DNA from: Rhodobacteraceae bacterium Araon29
Lineage (GTDB): Bacteria; Pseudomonadota; Alphaproteobacteria; Rhodobacterales; Rhodobacteraceae
NCBI GenBank assembly: GCA_039640505.1
Contig: CP046865.1
Coordinates: 1,789,501-1,853,500 of the forward strand
Direction: 5' to 3'
DNA: 64,000 nucleotides
The translations under genes were made by a program, and so were the position numbers. The notes below the pieces were generated by a model that saw only the letters and a program-made list of their open reading frames with translations, ran no database searches and had not been told where the DNA came from. Shown piece by piece: positions 1 to 9,493 of the stretch. Position 1 is the first letter of the stretch, and each line of letters opens with the position of its first letter.

Positions 1-1172
1 GGGTAGGCCGCCTTCCATCCATGTTTTTTACCCAATGCGCCAGCATGCGATAGCTCAATACGCAGCAATTCCCCGCCCAAAGTATGGCAGCTTTTTGCAA
101 GTAAAGCCTCACTTTCCAAGGTGACAGCATTGCAGACAATACGTGTGCCTTTGGCAAGATTTTCAATTAAATACTGTAGCAACTTCTCGCTCAATCCCCC
201 GCCGATGAAAACACAATCTGGTTTTTCAAGCCCTTCCAAACAGTCGGGCGCGCTACCTGTAATCACGCGAAGTCTTTCCACCCCAAACGCAGCGGAATTT
301 TCATCAATTCTTTGCGCGCGCGCTTCACTTTTCTCTATTGAAATGGCTTGTGTTGTGGGATGGCACAGCAGCCATTCTATTGCGATTGATCCTGATCCGC
401 CACCGATATCCCAAAGAAGCTCTCCGGCTTTAGGCGCTAGGGCGGATATAGTAAGCGCGCGCATTGGACGTTTGGTTATTTGGCCGTCATTGGCAAATAG
501 CGCATCGTCCTTTCCAGCGCTCAGCGATAGTTGCGGCCCGCCTTGCGCCGTGATCCCTACAACAACCGGATGGTAAAGGTCTTGAAAGTCAAAGTCTTTG
601 GCCAAAACCTTACGGCATCGGGCGCGCGGTCCCCCCAAAGCTTCAAGCACATGCAAAGTAGAGGCGCCAAACCCAATACCTGTTAAATAGGTTGCAAGTT
701 CCCCGACCGTGGCGCCATCGCGCACTGTCACCAAAAGGTTTTGGCCGCACTGCAAACCCTGCCGAAGTCGCGAGAACGGCGCGGCATGTAGCCCGTAACA
801 TTCGGTAGTTTCCAAGGACCACCCGAGGGTTGAAGCGGCCAAAGAAAAGCACGATGGGCTCGGAATTGATATCCATTCATCTGGCTTTAAGTGCCGGCTT
901 AGGACAGTGCCAGCGCCATACCAAAATGGATCACCAGAGGCTAAAACAACCACTGGTTGACCGCGCAGCTTTAAAATTTCATTAATACCATTCTTGAAAG
1001 GGACGGGCCAAACTCTGTACTTTTCAGAGCTGCCTTTTGAAAGTAGGCGAATATGCCGTTCTGCTCCCCAAATCGTTTGGGCGTCTGTTAGTGCGTTTTG
1101 ACTTGCAGACGTCAGACCTTCTAGTCCATCTTCGCCCAATCCAACGATGGTTAACCAAGCGGCTTTAGACAT
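1..1172 (-). CDS. cobL: Precorrin-6Y C5,15-methyltransferase (decarboxylating) CobL, 3' end outside window
   Basis: CobL methylates precorrin-6Y at C5 and C15 and decarboxylates the acetate side chain on ring C, giving precorrin-8X, in the aerobic cobalamin pathway in the cytoplasm. I translated it from the minus strand. It opens MSKAAWLTIVGLGEDG, has the CbiE-type SAM-binding pattern ASGDPFWYG near residues 78-86, and carries a CbiT-type Rossmann motif (DIGGGSGS) in the second half. About 390 codons lie in the window, so only the extreme C-terminus is missing. Its ATG overlaps the ATG of cobK on the other strand by two bases, so no private promoter region lies between them. Expression most likely comes from read-through of the riboswitch-led cob transcript across cobK antisense, or from a promoter inside cobK. 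Confidence 0.93.
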   Translation of the reverse strand, partial: MSKAAWLTIVGLGEDGLEGLTSASQNALTDAQTIWGAERHIRLLSKGSSEKYRVWPVPFKNGINEILKLRGQPVVVLASGDPFWYGAGTVLSRHLKPDEWISIPSPSCFSLAASTLGWSLETTECYGLHAAPFSRLRQGLQCGQNLLVTVRDGATVGELATYLTGIGFGASTLHVLEALGGPRARCRKVLAKDFDFQDLYHPVVVGITAQGGPQLSLSAGKDDALFANDGQITKRPMRALTISALAPKAGELLWDIGGGSGSIAIEWLLCHPTTQAISIEKSEARAQRIDENSAAFGVERLRVITGSAPDCLEGLEKPDCVFIGGGLSEKLLQYLIENLAKGTRIVCNAVTLESEALLAKSCHTLGGELLRIELSHAGALGKKHGWKAAY

Positions 1173-1929
1173 GAGCGTAAACCTTTTGATACTTGCAGGT
1201 ACGACTGAGGCCAGCCAGCTTGCCAAAGAGGTTAATGCCGCAAAAATAAAGGCGGTTCTGTCCTATGCCGGGCGTGTGGAAAGACCCAAACCACAACCCT
1301 TGCCCCGCCGCATAGGAGGATTTGGAGGGGTTGAGGGGCTGAAACAGTATCTGTGCGAAAATGCGATTACACATGTAATTGATGCCACACATCCATTTGC
1401 GGTTCAGATGAGCCAACATGCGGTTGATGCCTGCGCTGACCTCAATCTTCCACTGATGGCATTTAGCAGGCCTGAATGGAAACCGATTCCGGCGGATAAT
1501 TGGACAGAGGTTGCTGATATCCTGGATGCTGTTTCGGCGTTGAAGGGGGCAAAAAGACGAATAATGCTTGCGTTGGGCAGAATGCATCTGAAGGCTTTTG
1601 AGGCGCAGCCTCAACACCGCTATTTGCTGCGCCTTGTGGACCCACTTACCAAACAGCTTGCGTTGCCAAACCGCGATATCGTGGTGTCCCGAGGGCCGTT
1701 TACCAAAGAGGGCGATCTGACCCTGATGCGTAACTATAATATTGAGCTTGTGGTCTGCAAAAATGCTGGGGGTGTTGCCTCGCGCGCTAAACTTGATGCC
1801 GCCCGCGAGCTGTCTTTGCCTGTTATCATGATTGCACGACCAAAGCTGAACCGCCCGAGGCTTGAAACCGCCAGTTTGAGCAAGGTGATGCAATGGCTGG
1901 GTCATTCGGAAACCGATCTAGGGGTGTAA
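1171..1929 (+). CDS. cobK: Precorrin-6A reductase CobK
   Basis: CobK reduces precorrin-6A to precorrin-6Y with NADPH, the step directly before CobL. The 252-residue protein begins MSVNLLILAGTTEAS, the nucleotide-binding GTTEA turn of the CobK/CbiJ family, and has the family patterns DATHPFA (about residue 77) and SRGPFT (about residue 178). A frame upstream to 1147 is open, but the ATG at 1171 fits the family N-terminus. The gene is antisense to the rest of the cob operon: its start overlaps the cobL start by 2 bases and its end overlaps the end of cobJ by 28 bases. It therefore fills the whole gap between cobJ and cobL and should be fully covered by any cobJ-to-cobL transcript. Confidence 0.93.
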   Translation: MSVNLLILAGTTEASQLAKEVNAAKIKAVLSYAGRVERPKPQPLPRRIGGFGGVEGLKQYLCENAITHVIDATHPFAVQMSQHAVDACADLNLPLMAFSRPEWKPIPADNWTEVADILDAVSALKGAKRRIMLALGRMHLKAFEAQPQHRYLLRLVDPLTKQLALPNRDIVVSRGPFTKEGDLTLMRNYNIELVVCKNAGGVASRAKLDAARELSLPVIMIARPKLNRPRLETASLSKVMQWLGHSETDLGV

Positions 1930-2657
1930 ACCCACGGGGCCTGTCCTGTGCGTTCGATCAAACGGGTGTGGGAAGACCCTACAATGACCATAGTGCGCAT
2001 ATCTGCCATCTCTGGTGTGGTGTTTGACAATTCAACGATATTAAGAGTTTCATCTTTTGTGCTGATGGCGCGTGCAAAAATAACAGGTCGGTCGTCTTTG
2101 CAGCACTCTTTTAAAACCTCAAGAACTCTTGCAAATCCATCTGGCCGTGCGTTGGAACGAGGATTGTAAAACGCCATGGCAAAGTCAGCTTCGGAGGCCA
2201 GCCGCAATCGTTTTTCAATCAAGTGCCAGGGCTTTAAATTATCACTCAGATTAATCGCACAAAAATCATGTCCCAATGGCGCGCCGGCGCGGGCAGACGC
2301 GGCTAGCATCGCCGTTATGCCCGGCAAGACTTCAATATCAAGGAGGCGCCAGTGATTTGGGCCTTGCTCGGTGGCTTCAAAAACTGCAGCAGCCATGGCA
2401 AACACGCCGGGATCACCAGATGAGACCACCGCTACCTTCTTCCCATCTGCGGTCAGAGATAACGCCAGTTTTGATCTGTCCAGCTCAACCCGATTATCTG
2501 ATCCATGCAGAGTTAGGCCAGGCCGCTTTTGCACTCTTTCCACATAAGGGAAATAGCCAATAACGTCTGTTGCTTCAGACAGAATCTGCGATACTTCGGG
2601 CGTGATAAGAGCGTCACTACCGGGGCCCAATCCAACTACTTTCAGCCATCCACTCAT
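1902..2657 (-). CDS. cobJ: Precorrin-3B C17-methyltransferase CobJ
   Basis: CobJ methylates C17 of precorrin-3B and contracts the macrocycle, giving precorrin-4. The 251-residue protein has the uroporphyrinogen-methylase fold signatures: an N-terminal GLGPGSDALITPE loop, SSGDPGVFAMA (about residues 79-89) for SAM binding, and FYNPRS in the C-terminal domain. Its ATG overlaps the cobI stop codon in an ATGA junction, so the two are probably translationally coupled. The 3' end overlaps the convergent cobK. Length and motifs match the stand-alone CobJ family. Confidence 0.95.
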   Translation of the reverse strand: MSGWLKVVGLGPGSDALITPEVSQILSEATDVIGYFPYVERVQKRPGLTLHGSDNRVELDRSKLALSLTADGKKVAVVSSGDPGVFAMAAAVFEATEQGPNHWRLLDIEVLPGITAMLAASARAGAPLGHDFCAINLSDNLKPWHLIEKRLRLASEADFAMAFYNPRSNARPDGFARVLEVLKECCKDDRPVIFARAISTKDETLNIVELSNTTPEMADMRTMVIVGSSHTRLIERTGQAPWVYTPRSVSE

Positions 2658-3397
2658 GGCCTTCGACCTTCGCCATGCACAATAATTATTGAAAAATAAG
2701 GTGTCACTTTGCCCACCGCTTCACTCAGTTTTTGAACGTTTTGATGCGGCATTGTTGCATATTCAATGAGCCACGCCCTCTCAAATAATCCAGCGGACTG
2801 CAGGGCGGCGCAAACCTTATCAAAATTTCGCCCAATCTTCATCACAACCAATGCATCGGTATCTTGCATCCGTCTGGTCAACTCATGCTCACTTAGGGTG
2901 CCCAAAAGAACCGTCAGCACGTCGTCGCCCCATGTGACCGGCGCACCAGTTAAGGTCCAAGCGCCGGACATGCCGGTGATAGCTGGGATGACTTCAACGG
3001 GGCTGGCTTCTTTCACGCGCGTGTAAAGATGCATGAACGAGCCATAGAAAAAAGGATCGCCCTCACAGAGAACACAAACACTGTGACCCGCATCCGACAG
3101 CGCCCGAATATGCACCGCGCAATCGCGATAGAAAGCAGACAGCATTTGATTATACCTTGGGTCAGCAACAGGAATTTCTGTCGTCACTGGATATTCCATC
3201 GCAAATTCAATTGCATTTTTGGACAGCATGCCGTCAACAATACTGCGCGCTTGTCCTTTGCGGCCTGCTTTTCGAAAAAATGCAATATGGGTTGCGGATC
3301 GAATGATCCTATCCGCCTTAACACTCATAAGATCAGGATCGCCCGGTCCCAAGCCGACACCATAAATTGTGCCTTTATGAGGTAAAGCACCCTTCAT
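2654..3397 (-). CDS. cobI: Precorrin-2 C20-methyltransferase CobI
   Basis: CobI transfers a methyl group from SAM to C20 of precorrin-2, giving precorrin-3A. The 247-residue protein begins MKGALPHKGTIYGVGLGPG and has the methylase patterns LCEGDPFFYGS and IPAITGMSG. A longer open frame reaches 3496, but the ATG at 3397 forms an ATGA overlap with the cobH stop and starts right before the conserved GVGLGPGDPDL, so it is preferred. It is part of a run of overlapping minus-strand genes (cobG-cobH-cobI-cobJ), which indicates a single operon. Confidence 0.95.
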   Translation of the reverse strand: MKGALPHKGTIYGVGLGPGDPDLMSVKADRIIRSATHIAFFRKAGRKGQARSIVDGMLSKNAIEFAMEYPVTTEIPVADPRYNQMLSAFYRDCAVHIRALSDAGHSVCVLCEGDPFFYGSFMHLYTRVKEASPVEVIPAITGMSGAWTLTGAPVTWGDDVLTVLLGTLSEHELTRRMQDTDALVVMKIGRNFDKVCAALQSAGLFERAWLIEYATMPHQNVQKLSEAVGKVTPYFSIIIVHGEGRRP

Positions 3398-4023
3398 TCT
3401 AAAGGGCTCGCGAGCGCGTTCACAGCGGCAACAGTAATGGCACTTCCGCCAAGACGCCCCTTGACAATGCAACACGGGGTCGGCTGTGCCTGCCAAAGGG
3501 CATCTTTACTCTCAACCGCACCGACAAACCCCACGGGGCACCCGATAATCGCTGCCGGCCTTGGGCAACTTTCATCTTCCAGCATATTTAATAGATGGAA
3601 CAAAGCAGTCGGTGCATTGCCAATTGCAACAACAGCGCCTTCTAAGTGTGGACGCCATAACTCAAGTGCTGCGGCCGATCTTGTGTTTTTCATATCCTGC
3701 GCCAGTTCATGAATACCCTTTGCGTGAAGCGTGCAAATTATTTCATTATCTGCAGGCAAACGGGTGCGCGTGATGCCCTCTGACACCATACGCGCATCAC
3801 ATAAGATGGGGGCACCGTTGGCAAGCGCGGCTTTCGCCTTTTGAGCAAAGCCTTCAGAAAAGTGGATATATTCGGCCAAGCCAACCATTCCGGCAGCATG
3901 GATCATCCGCACTGCAACCTTTTCTTCATCCTGATTGAACCGTTCTAAATCACTTTCAGATCGGATGGTGCGAAAAGAGGCCTTGTAAATCGCAGCGCCA
4001 TTGGTTTCGTAGGTGTAAGGCAT
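3394..4023 (-). CDS. cobH: Precorrin-8X methylmutase CobH
   Basis: CobH moves the C11 methyl group of precorrin-8X to C12, giving hydrogenobyrinic acid. The 209-residue protein has the family features: a MIHAAGM segment (about residues 40-46) carrying the histidine expected to donate a proton, DARMVSEGI, and the C-terminal GNAPTALFHLL and GCPVGFVGA patterns. It overlaps the cobG stop by one base (TAATG) and the cobI start by four (ATGA). No defect is visible. Confidence 0.95.
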   Translation of the reverse strand: MPYTYETNGAAIYKASFRTIRSESDLERFNQDEEKVAVRMIHAAGMVGLAEYIHFSEGFAQKAKAALANGAPILCDARMVSEGITRTRLPADNEIICTLHAKGIHELAQDMKNTRSAAALELWRPHLEGAVVAIGNAPTALFHLLNMLEDESCPRPAAIIGCPVGFVGAVESKDALWQAQPTPCCIVKGRLGGSAITVAAVNALASPLE

Positions 4024-5159
4024 TATAGGCTGTCCAATGTTTCAAGGATATGTGGGCCAGTAAGCCCAGTTTTCTGAGGAGTATCGCCAGATTGGCCACC
4101 TTGGATCAAGTTGAAAGCACCACTTTGGCCGACCAATGTGATATCAGCAACTTTCGGGTGTGCACAGCCTTTTGAGCAGCCTGATATATGCAGTGTCCCA
4201 GTTGTTTTTCCGGCCAATAGGCGTGCAAGCTGTCTGGTTTCAACCGTTGCACTTTGGCACATGGGTCTTCCGGGACAGGCATTTATCCGCAACAGCGGAT
4301 CTGTAGGAGCGGTAATGAAGCGATCATCTGCGCCAATAGTTTTCGCATCAAGTAATACAATGCTGCGCCAAGGGGTTAGGCGAATAGACTTTGCCTGGCT
4401 CAAGCTCAAAAGATGAAGCAAATCTTTATAATGGCATTGCCCAAAGGGGATGCCGACGATTTGTCCTTGAGGTATTTTACCGATGCGCAAGGGTGCGTTT
4501 TGTGTATTACGTGGCGTTAGGCTCCACGCCTTAGGCAAAGCTTGATTTGCAATATGATCACGCATGCGTTTCGCCGAAGGGCTGCGGGTTGCTTCGAACC
4601 ATCTGGCAATATCAATGATGCAATCGACTAAGTTGCTTTTGGTTGTCGTACGGCCAAAATCGCTTCCGTCTGGGTAGACTAGCAGAGTACTCTTTGAATC
4701 TTTTTCAACTCTTATATCTGCAGAAACGTTCTGTAATCTTGGGATTGCCCCTAAATCGACTGTAAGTCCAAACTTTGAAGGCAAATCTGGAAGCTCAGAT
4801 AAGCGCAGATATAATTCTCTTGTAATTTGTTTACTTAGATCACCCTGAACCCAATCAGGTGTAATAATTACATTGCGGCGCGCTTCACTCGCAAGATCAG
4901 GGTCCAGCAAATCAAGTTGGTTTAGAATGTGCAAAAGTCGTTCATGATCGCTCTGATTTATGCCGCGCAATTGTAAATTTGCCCGGCTGGTAAATTCAAT
5001 AATACCAGAGCCATATTTCTGAGAAAGACGGCAGATTTCTTTAATTTGAACGCTGGAAAACTCAGCAAATTTTGGCCGGATGCGAACGATCAGCCCATCC
5101 CCAGACACCATTGGTCGATAAGCCCCTGGGCACCACCCTTTGACAGAGGGTTCTATCAT
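4023..5159 (-). CDS. cobG: Precorrin-3B synthase CobG
   Basis: CobG is the oxygen-dependent monooxygenase that converts precorrin-3A to precorrin-3B, so it marks the aerobic branch of cobalamin synthesis. The 378-residue protein resembles the nitrite/sulfite reductase ferredoxin family: SRANLQLRGI near residue 58 and a C-terminal cysteine set (CPGRPMC and SGCSKGCAHP, about residues 292-335) that fits a [4Fe-4S] cluster. It is ATGA-coupled to cobN upstream and TAATG-coupled to cobH downstream. Confidence 0.93.
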   Translation of the reverse strand: MIEPSVKGWCPGAYRPMVSGDGLIVRIRPKFAEFSSVQIKEICRLSQKYGSGIIEFTSRANLQLRGINQSDHERLLHILNQLDLLDPDLASEARRNVIITPDWVQGDLSKQITRELYLRLSELPDLPSKFGLTVDLGAIPRLQNVSADIRVEKDSKSTLLVYPDGSDFGRTTTKSNLVDCIIDIARWFEATRSPSAKRMRDHIANQALPKAWSLTPRNTQNAPLRIGKIPQGQIVGIPFGQCHYKDLLHLLSLSQAKSIRLTPWRSIVLLDAKTIGADDRFITAPTDPLLRINACPGRPMCQSATVETRQLARLLAGKTTGTLHISGCSKGCAHPKVADITLVGQSGAFNLIQGGQSGDTPQKTGLTGPHILETLDSL

Positions 5160-8100
5160 GCCGCCCCCTCCATCGCCGCAATTACGGAATTACGCCTAGA
5201 GTTCCACAAACCGGCTTGATGTAATATTTCAAACCTTGATTTCATCGCTTCATAAGCTTCGGGATTGTTTTCCTGCAAGAACAAACAAACCTCGGAATTA
5301 TCCAAGGTGGCTTCGTAGTAAAGATCAAATAGATGTGTTGAAACAACATTTGCAAGTTGGGCAAAGCTTGCCATGTGATCAAGTGTGGCTGCGATTTCTG
5401 CTGCGCCTCTAAAGCCATGGCGCTGCATGCCTTTGATCCAATTTGGATTGCTGGCCCGTGATTGAACAACACGGGCAATTTCTTCTGGCAGAGTGCGCGC
5501 GCGCGGCGTTTCAGGCCGAGTGTTATCCATATGATATAGAGCCGCCGACCCACCGGTAACGCTTTGTGCCGCTGCAAAACCTGCTTCATGGGTTGCATAA
5601 TCTGCCGCAAGTAAAAGATCGGTTTCACTTAGGTCCTGCAGGTGAACGAAACTATCGGCTTTGGCAACCCGGTCGGCAATTGCTTGGGGTTGATGGCTAA
5701 CTTTTTCACCGTCAAAGGCATAGGCGCTTGCTGCGAGCCAAGCGTGACCAGCCGCTGCGCGGGCTTGATCGGTATATTGTTCTGCCAGATCGCTCATGCC
5801 CAATCCATAGCTTGCTGGGGCAGGGCCAAAGACACGACTATGATGCGATGATGCCACAAAGGGGTTCCAGTCGACAGCTTCGTCTCGTACAGCCAAAGTG
5901 CGAACCGCTTGAGAAAATAATGCGGATAGAGTTGGAAAAACATCGCGGAAAAGTCCTGAGATTCTTAGTGTGACATCAAGTCTTGGCCGCTCAAGTTCGG
6001 CGATGGGAATAATTTCAATACCGCTAACACGTTCAGATCCTTTATCCCACTTTGGTTTAACGCCCAGCAAATGCAAGGCCATGGCAAACTCTTCTCCAGC
6101 AGTGCGCATCGTGGCCGAACCCCATAGATCTACGATAAGCGTTTTGGGGTACTCGCCCTGATCCTGCAAATGCCGGCGCACCAGTTCTTCGGCCAGTTTA
6201 ACGCCTTGCGCATAGGCTGATCGTGTGGGCACGGATCTTGGGTCCGTGGTGTAAAGATTGCGGCCTGTGGGCAGCACATCTGATCGTCCGCGATAAGGCG
6301 AACCAGAAGGTCCTGCTTCGACACGTTTGCCGGCAAGCGCGGCCAGAAGACCTGCGCGTTCGCTCTGCGCAGAGGCCGCTACATCAAAGGGTGATTTTAC
6401 TGCGGATGTTCTTCCAAAAATATGAAGGCCATCGCCATACTGGCTCTCTTTTATATCGCAAACAAAGCGGTCTATGCGTGTGATCGCTTCCGCTGCTGAG
6501 GCCGCTTGGTCGAGCCCAAGATCGGTTTCAACACCGAGCGCTTGGGCTTCGCTGCGAATGTCTATTTGAAGACGGTTACGGCGCTTAGGGTCCAACCCGT
6601 CTGCATTGGAAAATTCATCCAGCAAGGCTTCTAGCTGTGACATTCTATCCGGCACGGCGCTTGGCTTCAAAGCCGGCGGTACATGCCCCAATGTGATGGC
6701 ACCAATCCGCCGTTTTGCTTGTGCTGCTTCGCCTGGGTCATTGACGATAAAGGGATAAATAACCGGAAGGTCTCCGATTAAGGCCTCTGGCCAGCACTCG
6801 GCCGAAAGGGCAACTGATTTACCCGGCAACCATTCTAGCGTACCGTGGGCGCCAATATGAATAAGCGCATCTGCGGCGAATACGTTTCTAAGCCATAAAT
6901 AAAATGCAACGTAGGAATGGCGCGGCGTGCGGGTTGTGTCGTGATAATCATTATCTCGATCATTTTTCCATCCCCTTTCGGGTTGCAGGGCGAGTAGGGC
7001 GTTTCCTTGCTTTAGGGCGGGGAATTCAAAGACCCCACCAGATACCAGAGGATCATCATGTGGATTTCCCCAAACTTCTGTTAGCGATTTTTGAAGCTCT
7101 TCTGGAAGGAGTCTTAAAGCCTTTTCATACGCGTTTACCGACCACTCTAGTGTGGCTTGCCCCAGCTCTGTTGGCAAATCACAACTGGGCTCAATGTGGT
7201 ATCCTTCGGTTGCCAGATCTTTAAGGATACTCTGGGCCGAGGCCATCGCATCAAGTCCAACGGCATGGGCCATTTGCCAGGGCTTTCCGGGATAGGTGGA
7301 CAGAATTAAAGCCGGTTTTTTTTCTTTGACCGGTTTGACTTGCAAATCGATATGCGCCTTCACACGGCGCGCCATTGCTTTAATGCGTTCCTGATAGGGT
7401 TGATGCGCAAACCTTGAAAATTCTAATTTGGAGTCTTTGACACCAGCTTGTTTAAAGGAAGCAACGCCTGAAAAAATACGTCCGTCAACTTCTGGTAAAA
7501 CCACATGCATCGCAAGATCGGCGGGCGATAGCCCGCGCTCGCCTTCGCGCCACGCTGACCGGGTAGATGTTGCGAGGGCCATTTGGAAAACAGGAACATT
7601 TGCGGCGTCGAGCGGAGAGGCTCCAGTTGATCCTTTGCCCGAAAATGCGGTGGCATTAATTATGGCTGCCGGTTTTAGATATTTTAACTGCCGTGTAAGC
7701 CAAGCAGCAGCTTGCGGCTCTTTAAGCGAGGGAGCATAGAGCCCAAGAGTAGTGTACCCATGCTGTTCTAACTCGCGGCTTATAGCCTCAATTGGCGCTA
7801 GGTCGGCTGCCCTTAGATATGATAGATAAAAACTCAAAATTACCAGAGGTTTATCCCTATTCCCAAGGTTAAAAGCGGTTGGGCAAACAATGCCTGACTG
7901 GTGTGTCCAAGCGCCAACTTGGGGAAGCGATTTGCTAACCAAATCGGGGCGAGCGTATAGGCCTGAGGCGAGGGCAAGCTGTGAAAGAGCCGCGCGCGCA
8001 GCTGGTGCGCCGCCGGTTTCACAAAGCACGGATAAGCGCCTTAATGTCGATATTGGCAGTGTGGATATTTCATCCAATTGTGGATCTGCACGGCCATCCG

Positions 8101-8455
8101 CTGGCAAAACTGCAAGTGCTATGCCTTTTTCAATAGCTAAGGCGCGAACCTGTTGCAGGCCATAGGACCAATAGGGCATGCCACCAATGAGACGGATCAA
8201 AATGCCGCGCGCACCAATTAGAGTTTGCTCAATGTAAGTGTCTACGGAAAGCGGGTGCTTTAGGGCTGTAAGATTGGCCAGCCTTAAGGATGGTAAATGA
8301 GCTTTGTCTTGATGCCATCCCGCAGCAAAAGCGCCCAGATCACTGTCTGAAAACGACAAAACCACAAGATTAGCAGGGCTTTGCCCCAAATCCTGAGGTG
8401 TGTCGGTTTCCTCCAACCCATGGCTTTCGCGAAAGATCACATGCATTGACTGCAT
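5156..8455 (-). CDS. cobN: Cobaltochelatase large subunit CobN
   Basis: CobN is the large subunit of the ATP-dependent CobNST chelatase that inserts cobalt into hydrogenobyrinic acid a,c-diamide. The 1,099-residue protein shows the CobN/magnesium chelatase subunit H patterns, for example GAHGTLEWLPGKSVALS (about residue 530) and PTGRNLYTTDPRSVPT (about residue 715). The start codon follows the cobW stop directly (TAA then ATG). A second in-frame ATG lies three codons in. cobS and cobT are not in the window. Confidence 0.95.
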   Translation of the reverse strand: MQSMHVIFRESHGLEETDTPQDLGQSPANLVVLSFSDSDLGAFAAGWHQDKAHLPSLRLANLTALKHPLSVDTYIEQTLIGARGILIRLIGGMPYWSYGLQQVRALAIEKGIALAVLPADGRADPQLDEISTLPISTLRRLSVLCETGGAPAARAALSQLALASGLYARPDLVSKSLPQVGAWTHQSGIVCPTAFNLGNRDKPLVILSFYLSYLRAADLAPIEAISRELEQHGYTTLGLYAPSLKEPQAAAWLTRQLKYLKPAAIINATAFSGKGSTGASPLDAANVPVFQMALATSTRSAWREGERGLSPADLAMHVVLPEVDGRIFSGVASFKQAGVKDSKLEFSRFAHQPYQERIKAMARRVKAHIDLQVKPVKEKKPALILSTYPGKPWQMAHAVGLDAMASAQSILKDLATEGYHIEPSCDLPTELGQATLEWSVNAYEKALRLLPEELQKSLTEVWGNPHDDPLVSGGVFEFPALKQGNALLALQPERGWKNDRDNDYHDTTRTPRHSYVAFYLWLRNVFAADALIHIGAHGTLEWLPGKSVALSAECWPEALIGDLPVIYPFIVNDPGEAAQAKRRIGAITLGHVPPALKPSAVPDRMSQLEALLDEFSNADGLDPKRRNRLQIDIRSEAQALGVETDLGLDQAASAAEAITRIDRFVCDIKESQYGDGLHIFGRTSAVKSPFDVAASAQSERAGLLAALAGKRVEAGPSGSPYRGRSDVLPTGRNLYTTDPRSVPTRSAYAQGVKLAEELVRRHLQDQGEYPKTLIVDLWGSATMRTAGEEFAMALHLLGVKPKWDKGSERVSGIEIIPIAELERPRLDVTLRISGLFRDVFPTLSALFSQAVRTLAVRDEAVDWNPFVASSHHSRVFGPAPASYGLGMSDLAEQYTDQARAAAGHAWLAASAYAFDGEKVSHQPQAIADRVAKADSFVHLQDLSETDLLLAADYATHEAGFAAAQSVTGGSAALYHMDNTRPETPRARTLPEEIARVVQSRASNPNWIKGMQRHGFRGAAEIAATLDHMASFAQLANVVSTHLFDLYYEATLDNSEVCLFLQENNPEAYEAMKSRFEILHQAGLWNSRRNSVIAAMEGAA

Positions 8456-9493
8456 TTACTCCATAAGAGTGGTTTCAATAGCGGTTCGGTTGATGTTGTC
8501 ATGTTCGCCGATAACAACCAGACGGCCTGCTCGTGGTTCTTGGGGCAACCAAGGGCGGTCAAATTGAGTCCGAACCCGTGCTCCTACGGCCTGCACCAAA
8601 AGCCGCATGGGTTTATCTTGCACTGCAGCATACCCTTTCACGCGCAAAATATTTTGCTCTTTTGCCAGTTGTTCAATGCGGCGTGCCAAAGCTTCTGGAT
8701 TTTGTACTTCGTTCAACTCGACAACTATGCTGTCAAAATCCTCATGGTCGTGATCATGCGGCGCATCGTGATGCGATGGTCTTGCATCCATATCATCCTC
8801 TGCTGCCGCCTCTAATCCCAGAATAATCCGAGGATCAACCACACCTTCGGCCACCTCAACTACAGGCAAGGAGCGGGGAGATTCCGCCTTTATGATCTCT
8901 TTGGCCTTTTCTATCCCGTCAGCACCGGCCAAATCAGGTTTTGTCAAAAGAATAAGATCAGCGCAAGCTATCTGATCTTCAAACACCTCTGACAAGGGTG
9001 TTTCATGGTCCAGGCTATCATCGGCTGCACGCTGCGCCTCAACGGCATCAATATTTGACGCAAACCGACCAGCAGCAACCGCTTCGGCGTCGGCCAGCGC
9101 GATCACGCCATCCACGGTGATGCGCGAGCGAATATCCGGCCAGTCAAATGCTTTCAGTAAAGGTTTCGGAAGCGCCAACCCAGAAGTTTCGATCAAAATA
9201 TGCTCTGGACGCGGTGAAAGCGCCATTAAAGCTTCTATGGTTGGAATGAAGTCATCTGCGACAGTGCAACAGATACAGCCATTTGCAAGCTCTAGAATAT
9301 TTTCTGCGGGACACTCTGGAATGGCACAAGATTTGAGGATGTCCCCATCAACGCCAACATCGCCGAATTCGTTGACGATAATCGCCAATCGCTTACCACC
9401 TGGGTTCTGCATCAGGTGGCGGATCAATGTGGTTTTACCGGACCCTAAAAAACCTGTAATCACCGTAACAGGAAGTTTGGTTAGATCAGTCAT
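8456..9493 (-). CDS. cobW: CobW-type GTPase, cobalt metallochaperone candidate
   Basis: This is a G3E-family P-loop GTPase thought to deliver cobalt to the cobaltochelatase. The 345-residue protein has a Walker A motif GFLGSGKTTLI (about residues 14-24), the metal-binding GCICCT motif (about residues 73-78), ETSGLA, TKPD for guanine recognition, and a histidine-rich loop around residues 240-252 (HHDAPHDHDHED). The C-terminal CobW_C domain follows. It sits directly before cobN and overlaps the upstream DUF1636 gene by eight bases, which supports a role in cobalt supply rather than zinc. Confidence 0.93.
   Translation of the reverse strand: MTDLTKLPVTVITGFLGSGKTTLIRHLMQNPGGKRLAIIVNEFGDVGVDGDILKSCAIPECPAENILELANGCICCTVADDFIPTIEALMALSPRPEHILIETSGLALPKPLLKAFDWPDIRSRITVDGVIALADAEAVAAGRFASNIDAVEAQRAADDSLDHETPLSEVFEDQIACADLILLTKPDLAGADGIEKAKEIIKAESPRSLPVVEVAEGVVDPRIILGLEAAAEDDMDARPSHHDAPHDHDHEDFDSIVVELNEVQNPEALARRIEQLAKEQNILRVKGYAAVQDKPMRLLVQAVGARVRTQFDRPWLPQEPRAGRLVVIGEHDNINRTAIETTLME

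Noticed and set aside
1165-1905. Long minus-strand open frame covering cobK
   Set aside because: It is antisense to cobK, encodes no recognisable protein, and cobK matches its family over its whole length.
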